This document shows, one piece after another, positions 54,546 to 63,521 of a stretch of DNA of 64,000 nucleotides (positions are counted from its first letter, which is position 1; each line of letters opens with the position of its first letter). Under the pieces are notes generated by a model that saw only the letters and a list, made by a program, of their open reading frames with translations, did not search any database and was not told the DNA's origin. Source of the DNA: Pseudacidovorax intermedius (GTDB taxonomy: Bacteria > Pseudomonadota > Gammaproteobacteria > Burkholderiales > Burkholderiaceae_C); the NCBI RefSeq assembly GCF_001476815.1, contig NZ_LDSL01000064.1, forward strand, positions 1 through 64,000, in the 5' to 3' direction. The translations under genes were made by a program, and so were the position numbers.

Positions 54546-56024
54546 TTAGTTCTGCTGCTGCGGCTCCGCCGACTTGAACAGCGCCGCCACCTTGCGCTTG
54601 GTGCGGATGTTGGACGAGCCCGGCGGCTTGGCGGCCGCCGGTGCCTTGGCGGCGGACTCCCAGGCGGGCGCCTCGTCGCGGCCTGTGGCTTCGTAGGGCT
54701 TGTCGAAGAACGGGTCACGCGGCGCATGCGACGTGCGCTGCGGCCGCGGGGCGCGGTAGCCCTCGGCGGCGGCGGGGGCGCTGCTGCGCGGGCGGTCCAG
54801 CGTGTCGCGGGCGTCGCCCGTCTCGCCGTCCTCGCGCCAGCGGCGCCGGCCGTCGTTCATGCGGCCGCGCGGACGGTCGTCGTCCATCTCCAGCGGCTGC
54901 AGTTCGATCTTCTTCTTGATCAGCTTCTCGATGTCAGCCACCAGACGGGCATCGTTGCCGCCGCCGGCGAAGCTCACCGCCAGGCCCGAGGCGCCGGCGC
55001 GGCCGGTGCGGCCGATGCGGTGCACGTAGTCTTCGGCGTTGAAGGGCACGTCGTAGTTGAAGACGGCGGGCACGTCCTTGATGTCCAGGCCACGCGCGGC
55101 GACGTCGGTGCACACCAGCAGGTCGACCTCGCCGGCCTTGAACGCGGCCAGGGCCTTGAGGCGCTCGTCCTGGCTCTTGTCGCCGTGCAGCGCCGTGCAG
55201 CGCAGGCCCTCGCGCTCCAGCGAGCGCGCCAGGCGGGCGCAGCCCAGCTTGCTGTTGACGAAGACGAAGGCCTGGGTGATGCCGCGCTGGCGCACGATCT
55301 GCTTAAGCGCGCGGCGCTTGTCGTCCTCGTGCACGCCGTAGAACACCTGCTCGACGGTGGAGGCCGTCTCGTTGGGCCGCGCCACCTCGATGGTGATCGG
55401 GTCCTGCAGGTAGCTGGAGGCCAGGCGCTTGATCTCGGGCGAGAAGGTGGCAGAGAACAGCAGCGTGGTGCGCTGCTTGGGCAGGTACGACAGGATGCGC
55501 TGCAGATCGGGCAGGAAGCCGATGTCCAGCATGCGGTCGGCCTCGTCGAGCACCACGTACTCGACCTGGTTCAGCACCGCGTTCTTCGCCTCGATGTGGT
55601 CCAGCAGCCGGCCGGGGGTGGCCACCAGCACCTCGACGCCCTTCTTCAGCTCCGCGGTCTGCGGCTTCATGTCGATGCCGCCGAACACCACGGTGCTGCG
55701 CAACTGGGTGTACTTGGCATACAGCTTGACCTGCTGCGCCACCTGATCGGCGAGTTCGCGCGTCGGCAGCAGCACCAGCGCGCGCACCGGATGCCGGGCG
55801 GGCGAGGTGGAGGCGTTCTCGTGCTTGAGCAGGCGATGCAGCAGGGGCAGCGAGAAGGCGGCCGTCTTGCCGGTGCCGGTCTGGGCGGCGCCCATCACGT
55901 CCTGGCCGGACAGCACCACCGGAATCGCCTGCGCCTGGATCGGCGTCATGTGTTCGTAGCCCATGTCGGCCACGGCGCGCTTCAACGGGTCCGCCAGCGC
56001 GAGGTCGGAATAGAGAGTACTCAT
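54546..56024 (-). CDS. rhlE: DEAD-box RNA helicase (RhlE-like)
   Basis: 492-residue ATP-dependent RNA helicase. The Q motif region GYEHMTPIQAQAIPVVLSG, motif I AQTGTGKTAAF, motif II VLDEADRMLD, motif III SATF and motif VI HRIGRTGRAG are present in order. The C-terminal 110 residues are basic and low complexity (RPRGRMNDGRRRWR), as in RhlE proteins, and likely bind RNA. RhlE acts in ribosome assembly and RNA turnover. Assignment to RhlE rather than another DEAD-box subgroup rests on the overall sequence and is good but not absolute. Confidence 0.9.
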   Translation of the reverse strand: MSTLYSDLALADPLKRAVADMGYEHMTPIQAQAIPVVLSGQDVMGAAQTGTGKTAAFSLPLLHRLLKHENASTSPARHPVRALVLLPTRELADQVAQQVKLYAKYTQLRSTVVFGGIDMKPQTAELKKGVEVLVATPGRLLDHIEAKNAVLNQVEYVVLDEADRMLDIGFLPDLQRILSYLPKQRTTLLFSATFSPEIKRLASSYLQDPITIEVARPNETASTVEQVFYGVHEDDKRRALKQIVRQRGITQAFVFVNSKLGCARLARSLEREGLRCTALHGDKSQDERLKALAAFKAGEVDLLVCTDVAARGLDIKDVPAVFNYDVPFNAEDYVHRIGRTGRAGASGLAVSFAGGGNDARLVADIEKLIKKKIELQPLEMDDDRPRGRMNDGRRRWREDGETGDARDTLDRPRSSAPAAAEGYRAPRPQRTSHAPRDPFFDKPYEATGRDEAPAWESAAKAPAAAKPPGSSNIRTKRKVAALFKSAEPQQQN

Positions 56025-56117
56025 AGGAAGTCCGCGATTGTCGCACTGCCTTCAAAAACGGCAGTGACAGCGGGGTGACGGGCCATTCGGCCGCCGGGGT
56101 GGGCCCCCCTGAGGCCG

Positions 56118-56990
56118 TCAGAGCGTGCTGGCGTTGAAGGTGTCGCAGGCCTTGACCTGGCCGCTCTTGTAGCCGTTCATGAACCAGCGCTGGCGCTGGG
56201 CGCTGCTGCCGTGGGTGAAGCTGTCGGGCACCACGGCACGGCCGGCCGAGCGCTGCAGCGCGTCGTCGCCGATCTTCTCGGCCGCGTTCATGGCGGCAGC
56301 GATGTCGGACGGGTCCAGCCACTGCTTGGATTCCTGCGAGCGCTGCGCCCATACGCCGGCGAAGCAGTCCGCCTGCAGTTCCACCCGCACGCTGGTGGCG
56401 TTGGCCTGCGCCTCGCTCTGGCGGCGGCGCAGGTTGTCGACCTTGTCGGTGATGCCCAGCAGGTGCTGCACATGGTGGCCGACTTCGTGGGCGATCACGT
56501 AGGCCTGGGCGAACTCGCCCGGGGCGCCCAGCTGGTTGCGCAGCGTGTCGTAGAAGCGCAGGTCGATGTAGACCTTGCTGTCGCCAGGGCAATAGAAGGG
56601 GCCCATGGCACTTTGGCCGGTGCCGCAGGCGGTGTCGATCCGGTTGTCGAAGAGCACCAGAATCGGCGGTCGATACTGCGCGCCGCCTTCACGAAACACC
56701 TCGCCCCAGACCACCTCAGTGTTTCGAAGAACTGTTCTGACGAAAGCCGTCTGCTGGTCGTTGCGCGGCGCATGCGAAGGCGCCTGTTGCTGCTGGACGA
56801 CCGGGCTTCCGCCGCCGCTCAGGGCGCCGAGCAGCGTCAGAGGGTTGATGCCGAAGATCCATCCCGCCACCACGGCAATCGCCACCGTGCCCAGGCCGAT
56901 GCTTCGGCCACCGATGGGAAAGCCCCCGCCGCCGCCCATGCCACGGCGGTCTTCGACGTTGTCGGACTGTTCGTTGCCTTCCCAGCGCAT
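56118..56990 (-). CDS. Neutral zinc metallopeptidase (YpfJ family)
   Basis: 290-residue protein of the YpfJ / putative neutral zinc metallopeptidase family. The sequence begins MRWEGNEQSDNVEDRRG, with a Gly-rich stretch, a single transmembrane helix (about 33-55) and then the peptidase domain, with the zinc motif HEVGH at 168-172 and the later ligand region in ELQADCFAGVWA. CPGDSKVYIDLRFYD and SSAQRQRWFMNGYKSG are family signatures. The protein is anchored in the inner membrane with the domain outside. Substrate is unknown. ATG 56990 has AAAGGAAA upstream; the frame extends to 57503 but without the conserved start. Confidence 0.9.
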   Translation of the reverse strand: MRWEGNEQSDNVEDRRGMGGGGGFPIGGRSIGLGTVAIAVVAGWIFGINPLTLLGALSGGGSPVVQQQQAPSHAPRNDQQTAFVRTVLRNTEVVWGEVFREGGAQYRPPILVLFDNRIDTACGTGQSAMGPFYCPGDSKVYIDLRFYDTLRNQLGAPGEFAQAYVIAHEVGHHVQHLLGITDKVDNLRRRQSEAQANATSVRVELQADCFAGVWAQRSQESKQWLDPSDIAAAMNAAEKIGDDALQRSAGRAVVPDSFTHGSSAQRQRWFMNGYKSGQVKACDTFNASTL

Positions 56991-57046
56991 CGTTTTCCTT
57001 TCGACCGGCCCTGCCGGCGGCGCGACCCGCGCCGCGGCGTGTCCGC

Positions 57047-57328
57047 TCAACGGGCCAGTGTGTAGCCCACCGACTGTACGCTGGCCGCCTCGGCAAAGGC
57101 GGCCGTCAGACGAGCGCGCTGGGCACGCGTCTCCGCCGCGGCCTGTACGTCCGCGCGCTCCTGTTCGGCCCGCGCCCTCGCCGCCTGCACCTGCCCCTGC
57201 GTCACCTGGTAGAGCGCCACCAGCTGCAGCACGGCGACGACCGCCAGCAGCCCGATCACGATGCGCTGGAAGCGCGAGAGCGAGGAATCGGACGCTGACA
57301 CCGAGAACGAGGAAGACAGTGAGGACAT
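57047..57328 (-). CDS. Small single-pass membrane protein with coiled coil
   Basis: 93-residue protein of unknown function. A Ser-rich N-terminus (SSLSSSFSVSASDSSLS) leads to one transmembrane helix (about 22-42: RIVIGLLAVVAVLQLVALY). An Ala/Glu/Arg/Gln-rich helix of about 40 residues follows (AARARAEQERADVQAAAETR) and probably forms a coiled coil. It lies upstream of the zinc metallopeptidase in the same direction, 57 bases away, so it may be an accessory subunit of it. No homologous family is recognised. The long ORFs overlapping this region on the other strand are GC-driven shadows. Confidence 0.6.
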   Translation of the reverse strand: MSSLSSSFSVSASDSSLSRFQRIVIGLLAVVAVLQLVALYQVTQGQVQAARARAEQERADVQAAAETRAQRARLTAAFAEAASVQSVGYTLAR

Positions 57329-57575
57329 CGGCTACTCCTGCGCGGCCCCTCCGCGCCATGGCGGCGAAGCATGGCCTCGATGCCCAGGCGCCAGATGGAG
57401 GCCCGTCCCGCAGCGGCTTGTAGGTTGCGGCGGGCGCGCGCTGTCGGTCGCGCAGGCGGCCCATCTGTCGGCACCACCGACGCGGCGGGCGTCGGGCGCG
57501 CACGCGCCAAGGCCGAGGCGGCCGTCCCGGCCCCGGGTGGGCGGCCCGGCGTCGACCGGCCCGCTCAGCCCCGCG

Positions 57576-58142
57576 TCAAGCCTTGGGCAGCGTGACGCCG
57601 CTCTGCCCCTGGTACTTGCCGCCGCGGTCCTTGTAGCTGACCTCGCAGACCTCGTCGCTCTCGAAGAACAGCACCTGGGCGCAGCCTTCGCCCGCATAGA
57701 TCTTGGCCGGCAGCGGCGTGGTGTTGGAGAACTCCAGCGTGACGTAGCCTTCCCACTCGGGCTCGAAGGGCGTGACGTTGACGATGATGCCGCAGCGCGC
57801 GTAGGTGCTCTTGCCCAGGCAGATGGTCAGCACGTTGCGCGGAATGCGGAAGTACTCCACCGTGCGCGCCAGCGCGAAGCTGTTGGGCGGGATGATGCAG
57901 ACGTCGGCATGGATGTCGACGAAGCTCTTCTCGTCGAAATTCTTCGGGTCCACCACCGTGCTGTGGATGTTGGTGAAGACCTTGAATTCCGGCGCGCAGC
58001 GGATGTCGTAGCCGTAGCTGCTGGTGCCGTAGCTGATGAGCTTGCGACCGTCCTGCTGGCGCACCTGGCCGGGCTCGAAGGGCTCGATCATGCCGTGCTG
58101 CTCGGCCATGCGCCGGATCCATTGGTCGCTCTTGATGCTCAT
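57576..58142 (-). CDS. dcd: dCTP deaminase
   Basis: 188-residue deaminase that converts dCTP to dUTP and so supplies thymidylate synthesis. [19 protein letters not shown] is the conserved N-terminus; [26 protein letters not shown] and [11 protein letters not shown]-like text (seen as [20 protein letters not shown]) form the trimeric active site. Length is normal (E. coli 193). An upstream in-frame start at 58196 adds 18 unrelated residues, so 58142 is chosen. A 247-base gap before the next gene downstream contains no visible feature. Confidence 0.95.
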   Translation of the reverse strand: MSIKSDQWIRRMAEQHGMIEPFEPGQVRQQDGRKLISYGTSSYGYDIRCAPEFKVFTNIHSTVVDPKNFDEKSFVDIHADVCIIPPNSFALARTVEYFRIPRNVLTICLGKSTYARCGIIVNVTPFEPEWEGYVTLEFSNTTPLPAKIYAGEGCAQVLFFESDEVCEVSYKDRGGKYQGQSGVTLPKA

Positions 58143-58223
58143 GGGAAGACTCGCGCTGGGCGTGCCGGGGCACGCGTCGGAAAAGAGGGCCCGCATTGTG
58201 GCACGCGCGGCCCCGGCAGCCGC

Positions 58224-59510
58224 TCAGCCTGCGCGGGCGATCACCGTGCGCTCGATGACGCGGTCGTCGCCCAGCACGATGAGGGCGAAGAGCAGTTCCT
58301 CCAGCGATGCCGCATTGGCCGACTTGCGCGCCAGAAGCGGCGTCGCCGACGGATCCAGCACCAGGAAGTCGGCCTCGCAGCCCGGCTGCAGGTTGCCGAT
58401 GGTGCCGGTCAGGCCCAGCGCCTGCGCAGCGCCGGCCGTGTGCAGCCACCACAGGCGCGAGGGCGCCAGGCTCAGGCCGGGCTTGGTCTGGCCCTCGCGG
58501 CCGACGTAGTAGGCGGCCAGCATGGTGTGGAAGGGGCTGAAGCTGGTGCCGCCGCCCACGTCGCTGGCCAGGCCATGCAGGTAGTCCACGCGCTGGGCGC
58601 CTTCGAAGTCGAAGAAGCCGCTGCCCAGGAACAGGTTGCTGGTCGGGCTGACGGCCGCGGCGGTGCGCGTGGCGCGCATCAGCTGCCGGTCCTCGTCGTC
58701 GAAATGGATGCAGTGGGCATACACGGCCCGTTCACGCATCAGGCCGAAGTCGTCGTACACGCCCAGGTAGGAACGCGAGGCGGGGAACAGCTCGCGCGCC
58801 CACTTCACCTCGTCCTTGTTCTCGGCCACGTGCGACTGGATCCAGGTGTCGGCATGGCGCGCCGCCAGCTCACCGGCGCCGCGCAGCTGGGCCTCGGTGC
58901 TGGTGGGCGCGAAGCGCGGCGTGATGGCGTAGCCGAGCCGGTCCACGCCGTGCCAGCGGCGGATCAGGTCCTCGGTATCGGCCAGGCTGCGCTCGGTCTC
59001 GTCACGCACGCCGTCGGGCGAATGGCGGTCCTGCAGCACCTTGCCGGTGATCAGGCGCATCTGCCGCCGCTGCGCGGCCGCGAAGAGCGCATCGACCGAG
59101 GCCGGGTGCGAAGTCGCGAAGGTCAGCGAGGTGGTCACGCCATGACGCAGCAGTTCGTCCAGGAAGACCTCGGCCACCTCGGCCGAATGGGCGGGTTCGG
59201 CAAAGCGGGTCTCGGCCGGGAAGGTGTAGTTCTCCAGCCAGGGCAGCAGGCCGTCGGCGGGCGCGCCGATGATGTCCGTCTGCGGGAAGTGGATGTGCAT
59301 GTCCACGAAGCCGGGCGCCAGGATGCGGCCCGGCAGGTGCTCGGGCGCCACATCGGGATGGCGCGGCTGCACGGCGCCATGGCTGCCGGCATCGACCACG
59401 CGCTCGCGGCCCTGGGCGTCGGGGGCGACGACCAGCAGGCCGTCGGTGTCGAACACGGGTTGCCCGGCGTCGTCGAAACGCAGGAGCGAGGCGCGGTAGG
59501 CTTTTTTCAT
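58224..59510 (-). CDS. guaD: Guanine deaminase
   Basis: 428-residue amidohydrolase that converts guanine to xanthine. The metal site HIHFPQ is in GFVDMHIHFPQTDIIG; the following His and Glu are in QSHVAENKDEV, and the later His-Asp region is in YAHCIHFDDED. Length and the N-terminal MKKAYRASLL match GuaD. The frame opens to 59621 but the conserved start is ATG 59510. It lies downstream of a BMP-family binding protein, a plausible purine or nucleoside uptake gene, suggesting a purine-salvage pair. Confidence 0.93.
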   Translation of the reverse strand: MKKAYRASLLRFDDAGQPVFDTDGLLVVAPDAQGRERVVDAGSHGAVQPRHPDVAPEHLPGRILAPGFVDMHIHFPQTDIIGAPADGLLPWLENYTFPAETRFAEPAHSAEVAEVFLDELLRHGVTTSLTFATSHPASVDALFAAAQRRQMRLITGKVLQDRHSPDGVRDETERSLADTEDLIRRWHGVDRLGYAITPRFAPTSTEAQLRGAGELAARHADTWIQSHVAENKDEVKWARELFPASRSYLGVYDDFGLMRERAVYAHCIHFDDEDRQLMRATRTAAAVSPTSNLFLGSGFFDFEGAQRVDYLHGLASDVGGGTSFSPFHTMLAAYYVGREGQTKPGLSLAPSRLWWLHTAGAAQALGLTGTIGNLQPGCEADFLVLDPSATPLLARKSANAASLEELLFALIVLGDDRVIERTVIARAG

Positions 59511-59664
59511 CGTGGGTGGGCGTGGGAGATGGCGCAGGGCCTGCAAGCGGCAGGCCACGGCGGAGGGTGCGGCCGGCGCACGCCGCCGGGGTCGAGCGTA
59601 CTGGAAGCCCGGCCCGCGCAACGGCGGCGCGCCGTATAGCGGCTATATGGCGCTCGGTTCGCCG

Positions 59665-60756
59665 TCAGGGCGAGACGCGGCCCTGCACGCCCTCGGCCAG
59701 CCAGTTCATCCGCAGGATCTGCCCGTCGTCCAGCGCCTGGCCGCGCGGGATGACGACGCGCCCCTGGTTGTCGTGCACGTCGGCCGCGACGGCGCGGAAG
59801 GGCTGCAGCCGGCCGGCGGCGATGTCCTGCTGGCGGGCCAGCACCTCGTCCTGAACCGCCCGGGGCACCCTGGGGCCGAAGTCGCCGACGCGGATCATGC
59901 CGTCCTTGACGCCGCCCCAGGTGTCGGTGCTCTTCCAGCTGCCGTCGAGCACGGCCCTGGCGCGCTGCACGTAGTAGTCCCCCCAGCGGTGGGTGACGGC
60001 CACGATCTGCGCATCGGGCGCCACCTGCCGCATGTCGGAGTGGTAGGCCACGGCCATCCGGCCACGGTCCTGCGCCGCCTTCATGACGGCGGTGGAGCCC
60101 GTGTGGAAGGCCAGCACGTCGGCGCCCTGGTCCATCAGCCGCATGGCGGCGTCGCGCTCAAGGCCCGGGTCGAACCACTGGTTGAGCCACACGACCTTGA
60201 CCTGGGCCGCCGGATCGACCGAGCGCATGCCGAGCGTGAAGGCGTTGATGCCCTGCAGCACCTCGGGGATAGGGAATCCCGCCACGTAACCGGCGATGTG
60301 CGACCGGCTCATCCGCCCCGCCGCCACGCCCGCCAGATAGCGGCCTTCGTAGTAGCGGGCATTGGCCGTGGCGACGTTGTCGGCCCGCTGCAGGCCGGTG
60401 ACGGACTCGAAGCGCACCTGCGGAAATTCCCGTGCCACGCGCATCGTCGGCGCCATGTAGCCGAAGCTGGGCGTGATGATCAGCTGGTGGCCCTGGCGTG
60501 CCAGATCGCGGATCACGCGCTCGGCGTCCGGGCCCTCGGCCACGTTCTCGACGTAGGTGGTCTTCACCTTGCCGGGCAGCGCCGCCTCGATGGCCTGGCG
60601 GCCCAGCTCGTGCTGGTGCACCCAGCCGGCGTCGCCCAGCGGCGCGACATAGACGATGCCCACCCTGAGCGGCGGCTGCGCCGGCTGGGCGTGGGCGAAG
60701 GGGGAAGAAAGAAAACAGCAGGCAGCCGCGAGCGCGGCGGCGAGGTTTTTGTACAT
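59665..60756 (-). CDS. BMP-family (PnrA-like) ABC transporter substrate-binding protein
   Basis: 363-residue periplasmic protein of the basic membrane protein family, whose members bind nucleosides. The signal peptide is MYKNLAAALAAACCFLSSPF, ending near AHA. The mature start RVGIVYVAPLGDAGWVHQHELGRQ is typical. Further features are ITPSFGYMAPTMRVAREFP and FHTGSTAVMKAAQDRG. A GAGGAA ribosome-binding site precedes ATG 60756; Met at 60771 is an alternative. ATPase and permease genes are not adjacent. Together with guaD downstream it points to purine nucleoside or base uptake followed by deamination; this is inference from context. Confidence 0.88.
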   Translation of the reverse strand: MYKNLAAALAAACCFLSSPFAHAQPAQPPLRVGIVYVAPLGDAGWVHQHELGRQAIEAALPGKVKTTYVENVAEGPDAERVIRDLARQGHQLIITPSFGYMAPTMRVAREFPQVRFESVTGLQRADNVATANARYYEGRYLAGVAAGRMSRSHIAGYVAGFPIPEVLQGINAFTLGMRSVDPAAQVKVVWLNQWFDPGLERDAAMRLMDQGADVLAFHTGSTAVMKAAQDRGRMAVAYHSDMRQVAPDAQIVAVTHRWGDYYVQRARAVLDGSWKSTDTWGGVKDGMIRVGDFGPRVPRAVQDEVLARQQDIAAGRLQPFRAVAADVHDNQGRVVIPRGQALDDGQILRMNWLAEGVQGRVSP

Positions 60757-60777
60757 GGTGTTCCTCGACATGGCCCC

Positions 60778-60815
60778 GAAAACGAAAACGCCGTGCAGCG
60801 GGGCGCTGCACGGCG
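60778..60815 (-). terminator. Rho-independent terminator of ahpF
   Basis: A perfect 12-bp minus-strand stem (CGCCGTGCAGCG / CGCTGCACGGCG, three-base loop) is followed by TTTTCGTTTTC. It lies about 75 bases after the ahpF stop codon and before the BMP gene. Confidence 0.88.
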
Positions 60816-60890
60816 GGCGGGATTGTAGGGAGCGGCGCTTTTCCGGCGCCTCGACGGCCGACCGGCGCCCTGCCCGGGCGCCGTCGCCGC

Positions 60891-62453
60891 TCAAGCCGCC
60901 ACAGGCGCGCTGGTGCGGATCAGGTGGTCGAAGGCGCTCAGCGCCGCCTTCGCACCATCGCCGGCCGCGATGATGATCTGCTTGTACGGCACCGTGGTGC
61001 AGTCGCCGGCCGCGAAGACGCCGGGGACCGAGGTCTGGCCCTTGGCGTCCACGATGATCTCGCCGTGGCGCGACAGTTCGACCGTGCCCTTGAGCCAGTC
61101 GGTGTTGGGCACCAGGCCGATCTGGATGAACACGCCTTCCAGGTCCACGCGCTTCTCTTCACCGGTGGCGCGGTCCTTGTACGTCAGGCCGTTCACCTTG
61201 TCGGTGCCGGTGATGGACGTGGTCTGCGCGTTGGTGAGCACCGTCACGTTGGGCAGGCTGGTCAGCTTGCGCTGCAGCACGGCATCGGCGCGCAGCTGGG
61301 TGTCGTACTCGATCAGCGTCACGTGGCCGACGATGCCGGCCAGGTCGATGGCCGCCTCGACGCCGGAGTTACCGCCGCCGATCACCGCCACGCGCTTGCC
61401 CTTGAACAGCGGGCCGTCGCAGTGCGGGCAGTAGGCCACGCCCTTGTTCTTGAACTCCTGCTCGCCGGGCACGTTGATGTTGCGCCAGCGGGCACCGGTC
61501 GACAGGATCACCGTCTTCGCCTTGAGCGTGGCACCGCTTTCCATCTGCACCTCGACCAGGCCGTCGCCCGGCACCAGCGCCGACGCGCGCTGCAGGTTCA
61601 TCACGTCCACGTCGTAGTGGCGCACGTGCTCATCCAGCGCCAGCGCGAAGTGCGGGCCCTGGGTTTCCTTGACGGAAATGAAGTTCTCGATGCCCAGCGT
61701 GTCCAGCACCTGGCCGCCGAAGCGCTCGGCCGCCACGCCGGTGCGGATGCCCTTGCGGGCGGCGTACACCGCGGCCGCGGCGCCAGCCGGGCCGCCGCCG
61801 ACGATCAGCACGTCGAAGGCCTCCTTGGCGCTGAGCTTCTTGGCCTCGCGCTCGACGCCACTGGTGTCGATCTTGGCCAGGATCTCTTCCAGGCTCATGC
61901 GGCCGGAACCGAACATCTGGCCGTTCATGAAGACCGTGGGCACGCCCATGATCTGGCGGTCCTCGATCTCCTTCTGGAAGGTGCCGCCTTCGATCATGGT
62001 GGCCTTGATGCGCGGGTTCTGCACGGCCATCAGGTTCAGGGCCTGCACCACGTCCGGGCAGTTGTGGCAGGTGAGCGAAACGTAGACCTCGAATTCGAAG
62101 TCGCCGTCCAGCTGCTTGATCTGGTCGAGGATGGCCTGCTCCACCTTGGGCGGATAGCCGCCCTGCTGCAGCATGGCCAGGATCAGCGAGGTGAACTCGT
62201 GGCCCATGGGCAGGCCAGCAAAGCGCGGGCCGTCGGTCTGGCCGGGCTTGTTGACGGAAAACGAGGGCTTGCGGGCGCTGCTGCCGGGCTGGTCGATCAC
62301 GGTGACCAGCTTGGAGGTGCTGGCGATGTCCTGGAGCAGTTCACGCGTCTGTGCCGACGCCGGCGAATCGTCCAGCACAGCCACGATCTCGATGGGCTGG
62401 GAAATGCGCTCCAGGTAACTGGAAAGCTGGGCTTTGGTGGCGGCGTCGAGCAT
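60891..62453 (-). CDS. ahpF: Alkyl hydroperoxide reductase subunit F
   Basis: 520-residue flavoprotein that passes electrons from NADH to AhpC. The N-terminal double-thioredoxin domain has a CxxC at Cys129-Cys132 (TCHNCPD). The FAD site is [17 protein letters not shown] (from about 219), and the second redox pair is Cys342-Cys345 (YCPHCDGP). The NADH site is [12 protein letters not shown]. Length is normal (E. coli 521). The frame extends to 62573, but [14 protein letters not shown] is the conserved start. It lies downstream of ahpC, with a terminator in between, so ahpF is probably expressed at a lower level by read-through. Confidence 0.96.
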   Translation of the reverse strand: MLDAATKAQLSSYLERISQPIEIVAVLDDSPASAQTRELLQDIASTSKLVTVIDQPGSSARKPSFSVNKPGQTDGPRFAGLPMGHEFTSLILAMLQQGGYPPKVEQAILDQIKQLDGDFEFEVYVSLTCHNCPDVVQALNLMAVQNPRIKATMIEGGTFQKEIEDRQIMGVPTVFMNGQMFGSGRMSLEEILAKIDTSGVEREAKKLSAKEAFDVLIVGGGPAGAAAAVYAARKGIRTGVAAERFGGQVLDTLGIENFISVKETQGPHFALALDEHVRHYDVDVMNLQRASALVPGDGLVEVQMESGATLKAKTVILSTGARWRNINVPGEQEFKNKGVAYCPHCDGPLFKGKRVAVIGGGNSGVEAAIDLAGIVGHVTLIEYDTQLRADAVLQRKLTSLPNVTVLTNAQTTSITGTDKVNGLTYKDRATGEEKRVDLEGVFIQIGLVPNTDWLKGTVELSRHGEIIVDAKGQTSVPGVFAAGDCTTVPYKQIIIAAGDGAKAALSAFDHLIRTSAPVAA

Positions 62454-62555
62454 GGTGTTTCTCTCTCTGGCGTTGGTCTTCGATGGGGGACGGGCCTCGG
62501 GCGCTGGGCCTTTCGGCGGGGGCACGTCTCCTGCATCTAGGGACGGGCCGGCAAT

Positions 62556-62588
62556 AAAAAAAGCCCGGGTCACGTGGTGCCCCGGGCT
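62556..62588 (-). terminator. Rho-independent terminator between ahpC and ahpF
   Basis: Minus-strand stem AGCCCGGG / CCCGGGCT with an 11-base loop, followed by seven T residues, starting 118 bases after the ahpC stop. It probably attenuates transcription into ahpF. Confidence 0.85.
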
Positions 62589-62705
62589 CGGGGGCAGCTG
62601 CTGCGCAGCCGCCCGGCAGGCGGTGTCAGGCGCGCGCCGGCCGTCCTCCCGTGGAGGAAGAGGCTCGGTGCGGGCGGCCTGACGCCAGCCGGGCGAAGGG
62701 CATGC

Positions 62706-63269
62706 TCAGATCTTGCCGACCAGGTCGAAGGACGGCTTGAGCGTGGCGGCGCCTTCTTCCCACTTGGCGGGGCAGACTTCGCCGGGGTGGGCGGCCACGT
62801 ACTGGGCGGCCTTGACCTTGCGCAGCAGGTCCTTGGCGTCGCGGCCGATGCCTTCGGCGGTGATTTCCAGCGCCTGGATCACGCCCTGGGGGTCGACGAT
62901 GAAGGTGCCGCGGTTGGCCAGGCCCTGGTCTTCACGCAGGACTTCGAAGTTGCGGCTGATGGCCAGCGTGGGGTCGCCGATCATCGTGTACTTGATCTTG
63001 CCGATGGTTTCCGACGAGTCGTGCCAGGCCTTGTGGGTGAAGTGGGTGTCGGTCGACACGGAGTAGATCTCCACGCCCATCTTCTGGAACTCGGCATAGT
63101 GGTCGGCCACGTCGCCCAGCTCGGTCGGGCAGACGAAGGTGAAGTCGGCCGGGTAGAAGAAGAAGACGGACCACTTGCCCTTGACGTCGTCGCTGGACAC
63201 GTCGACGAACTTGCCATCCTTGTAAGCGGTGGCCTTGAAGGGCTTGATTTCGGTGTTGATCACGGACAT
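62706..63269 (-). CDS. ahpC: Alkyl hydroperoxide reductase subunit C (peroxiredoxin)
   Basis: 187-residue two-Cys peroxiredoxin that reduces hydrogen peroxide and organic peroxides. The peroxidatic Cys47 is in FTFVCPTEL and the resolving Cys166 in GEVCPAKW. Length equals that of E. coli AhpC (187). [20 protein letters not shown] is the conserved start; an upstream Met frame begins at 63320. A GAGGAA ribosome-binding site and a TATACT -10 lie upstream, with an OxyR-type dyad over the -35 position, so induction by peroxide is expected. Confidence 0.97.
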   Translation of the reverse strand: MSVINTEIKPFKATAYKDGKFVDVSSDDVKGKWSVFFFYPADFTFVCPTELGDVADHYAEFQKMGVEIYSVSTDTHFTHKAWHDSSETIGKIKYTMIGDPTLAISRNFEVLREDQGLANRGTFIVDPQGVIQALEITAEGIGRDAKDLLRKVKAAQYVAAHPGEVCPAKWEEGAATLKPSFDLVGKI

Positions 63270-63309
63270 GTGCGGTTCCTCTTGAGGTCGAAAAAACTTG
63301 CGAGCCACT

Positions 63310-63315
63310 AGTATA
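63310..63315 (-). promoter_or_regulatory. -10 element of the ahpC promoter
   Basis: TATACT on the minus strand, giving a leader of about 34 bases before the ahpC start. No good -35 is present; that position is occupied by the OxyR-type dyad, as is usual for OxyR-activated promoters. Confidence 0.6.
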
Positions 63316-63333
63316 TGCATGGCTCATCAAAAA

Positions 63334-63354
63334 TTGATAGATAAACACTATCAA
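63334..63354. promoter_or_regulatory. OxyR-type operator at ahpC
   Basis: A perfect 7-bp dyad TTGATAG (63334-63340) and CTATCAA (63348-63354), separated by 7 bases, contains the OxyR half-site pair ATAG-N7-CTAT. Its promoter-proximal arm lies at the -35 position relative to the TATACT box. The second ATAG-N7-CTAT pair of the full E. coli consensus is not clear on either flank. No oxyR gene is in the window. Confidence 0.75.
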
Positions 63355-63521
63355 TCACCAACCCGGTGGCTATGGGCGACCGGCGCGAGGCAGCAGACCG
63401 ATACGAACGCCTCTCACGATCAAACGCATGCAGACCGCCGCGGCCGGGTCTTGCCTTGTGGGGGCCGCGGCGCACCCGCACAATCCGCCGCTTCGGGACC
63501 TTCCGGTCCGAGGACGAGAAC

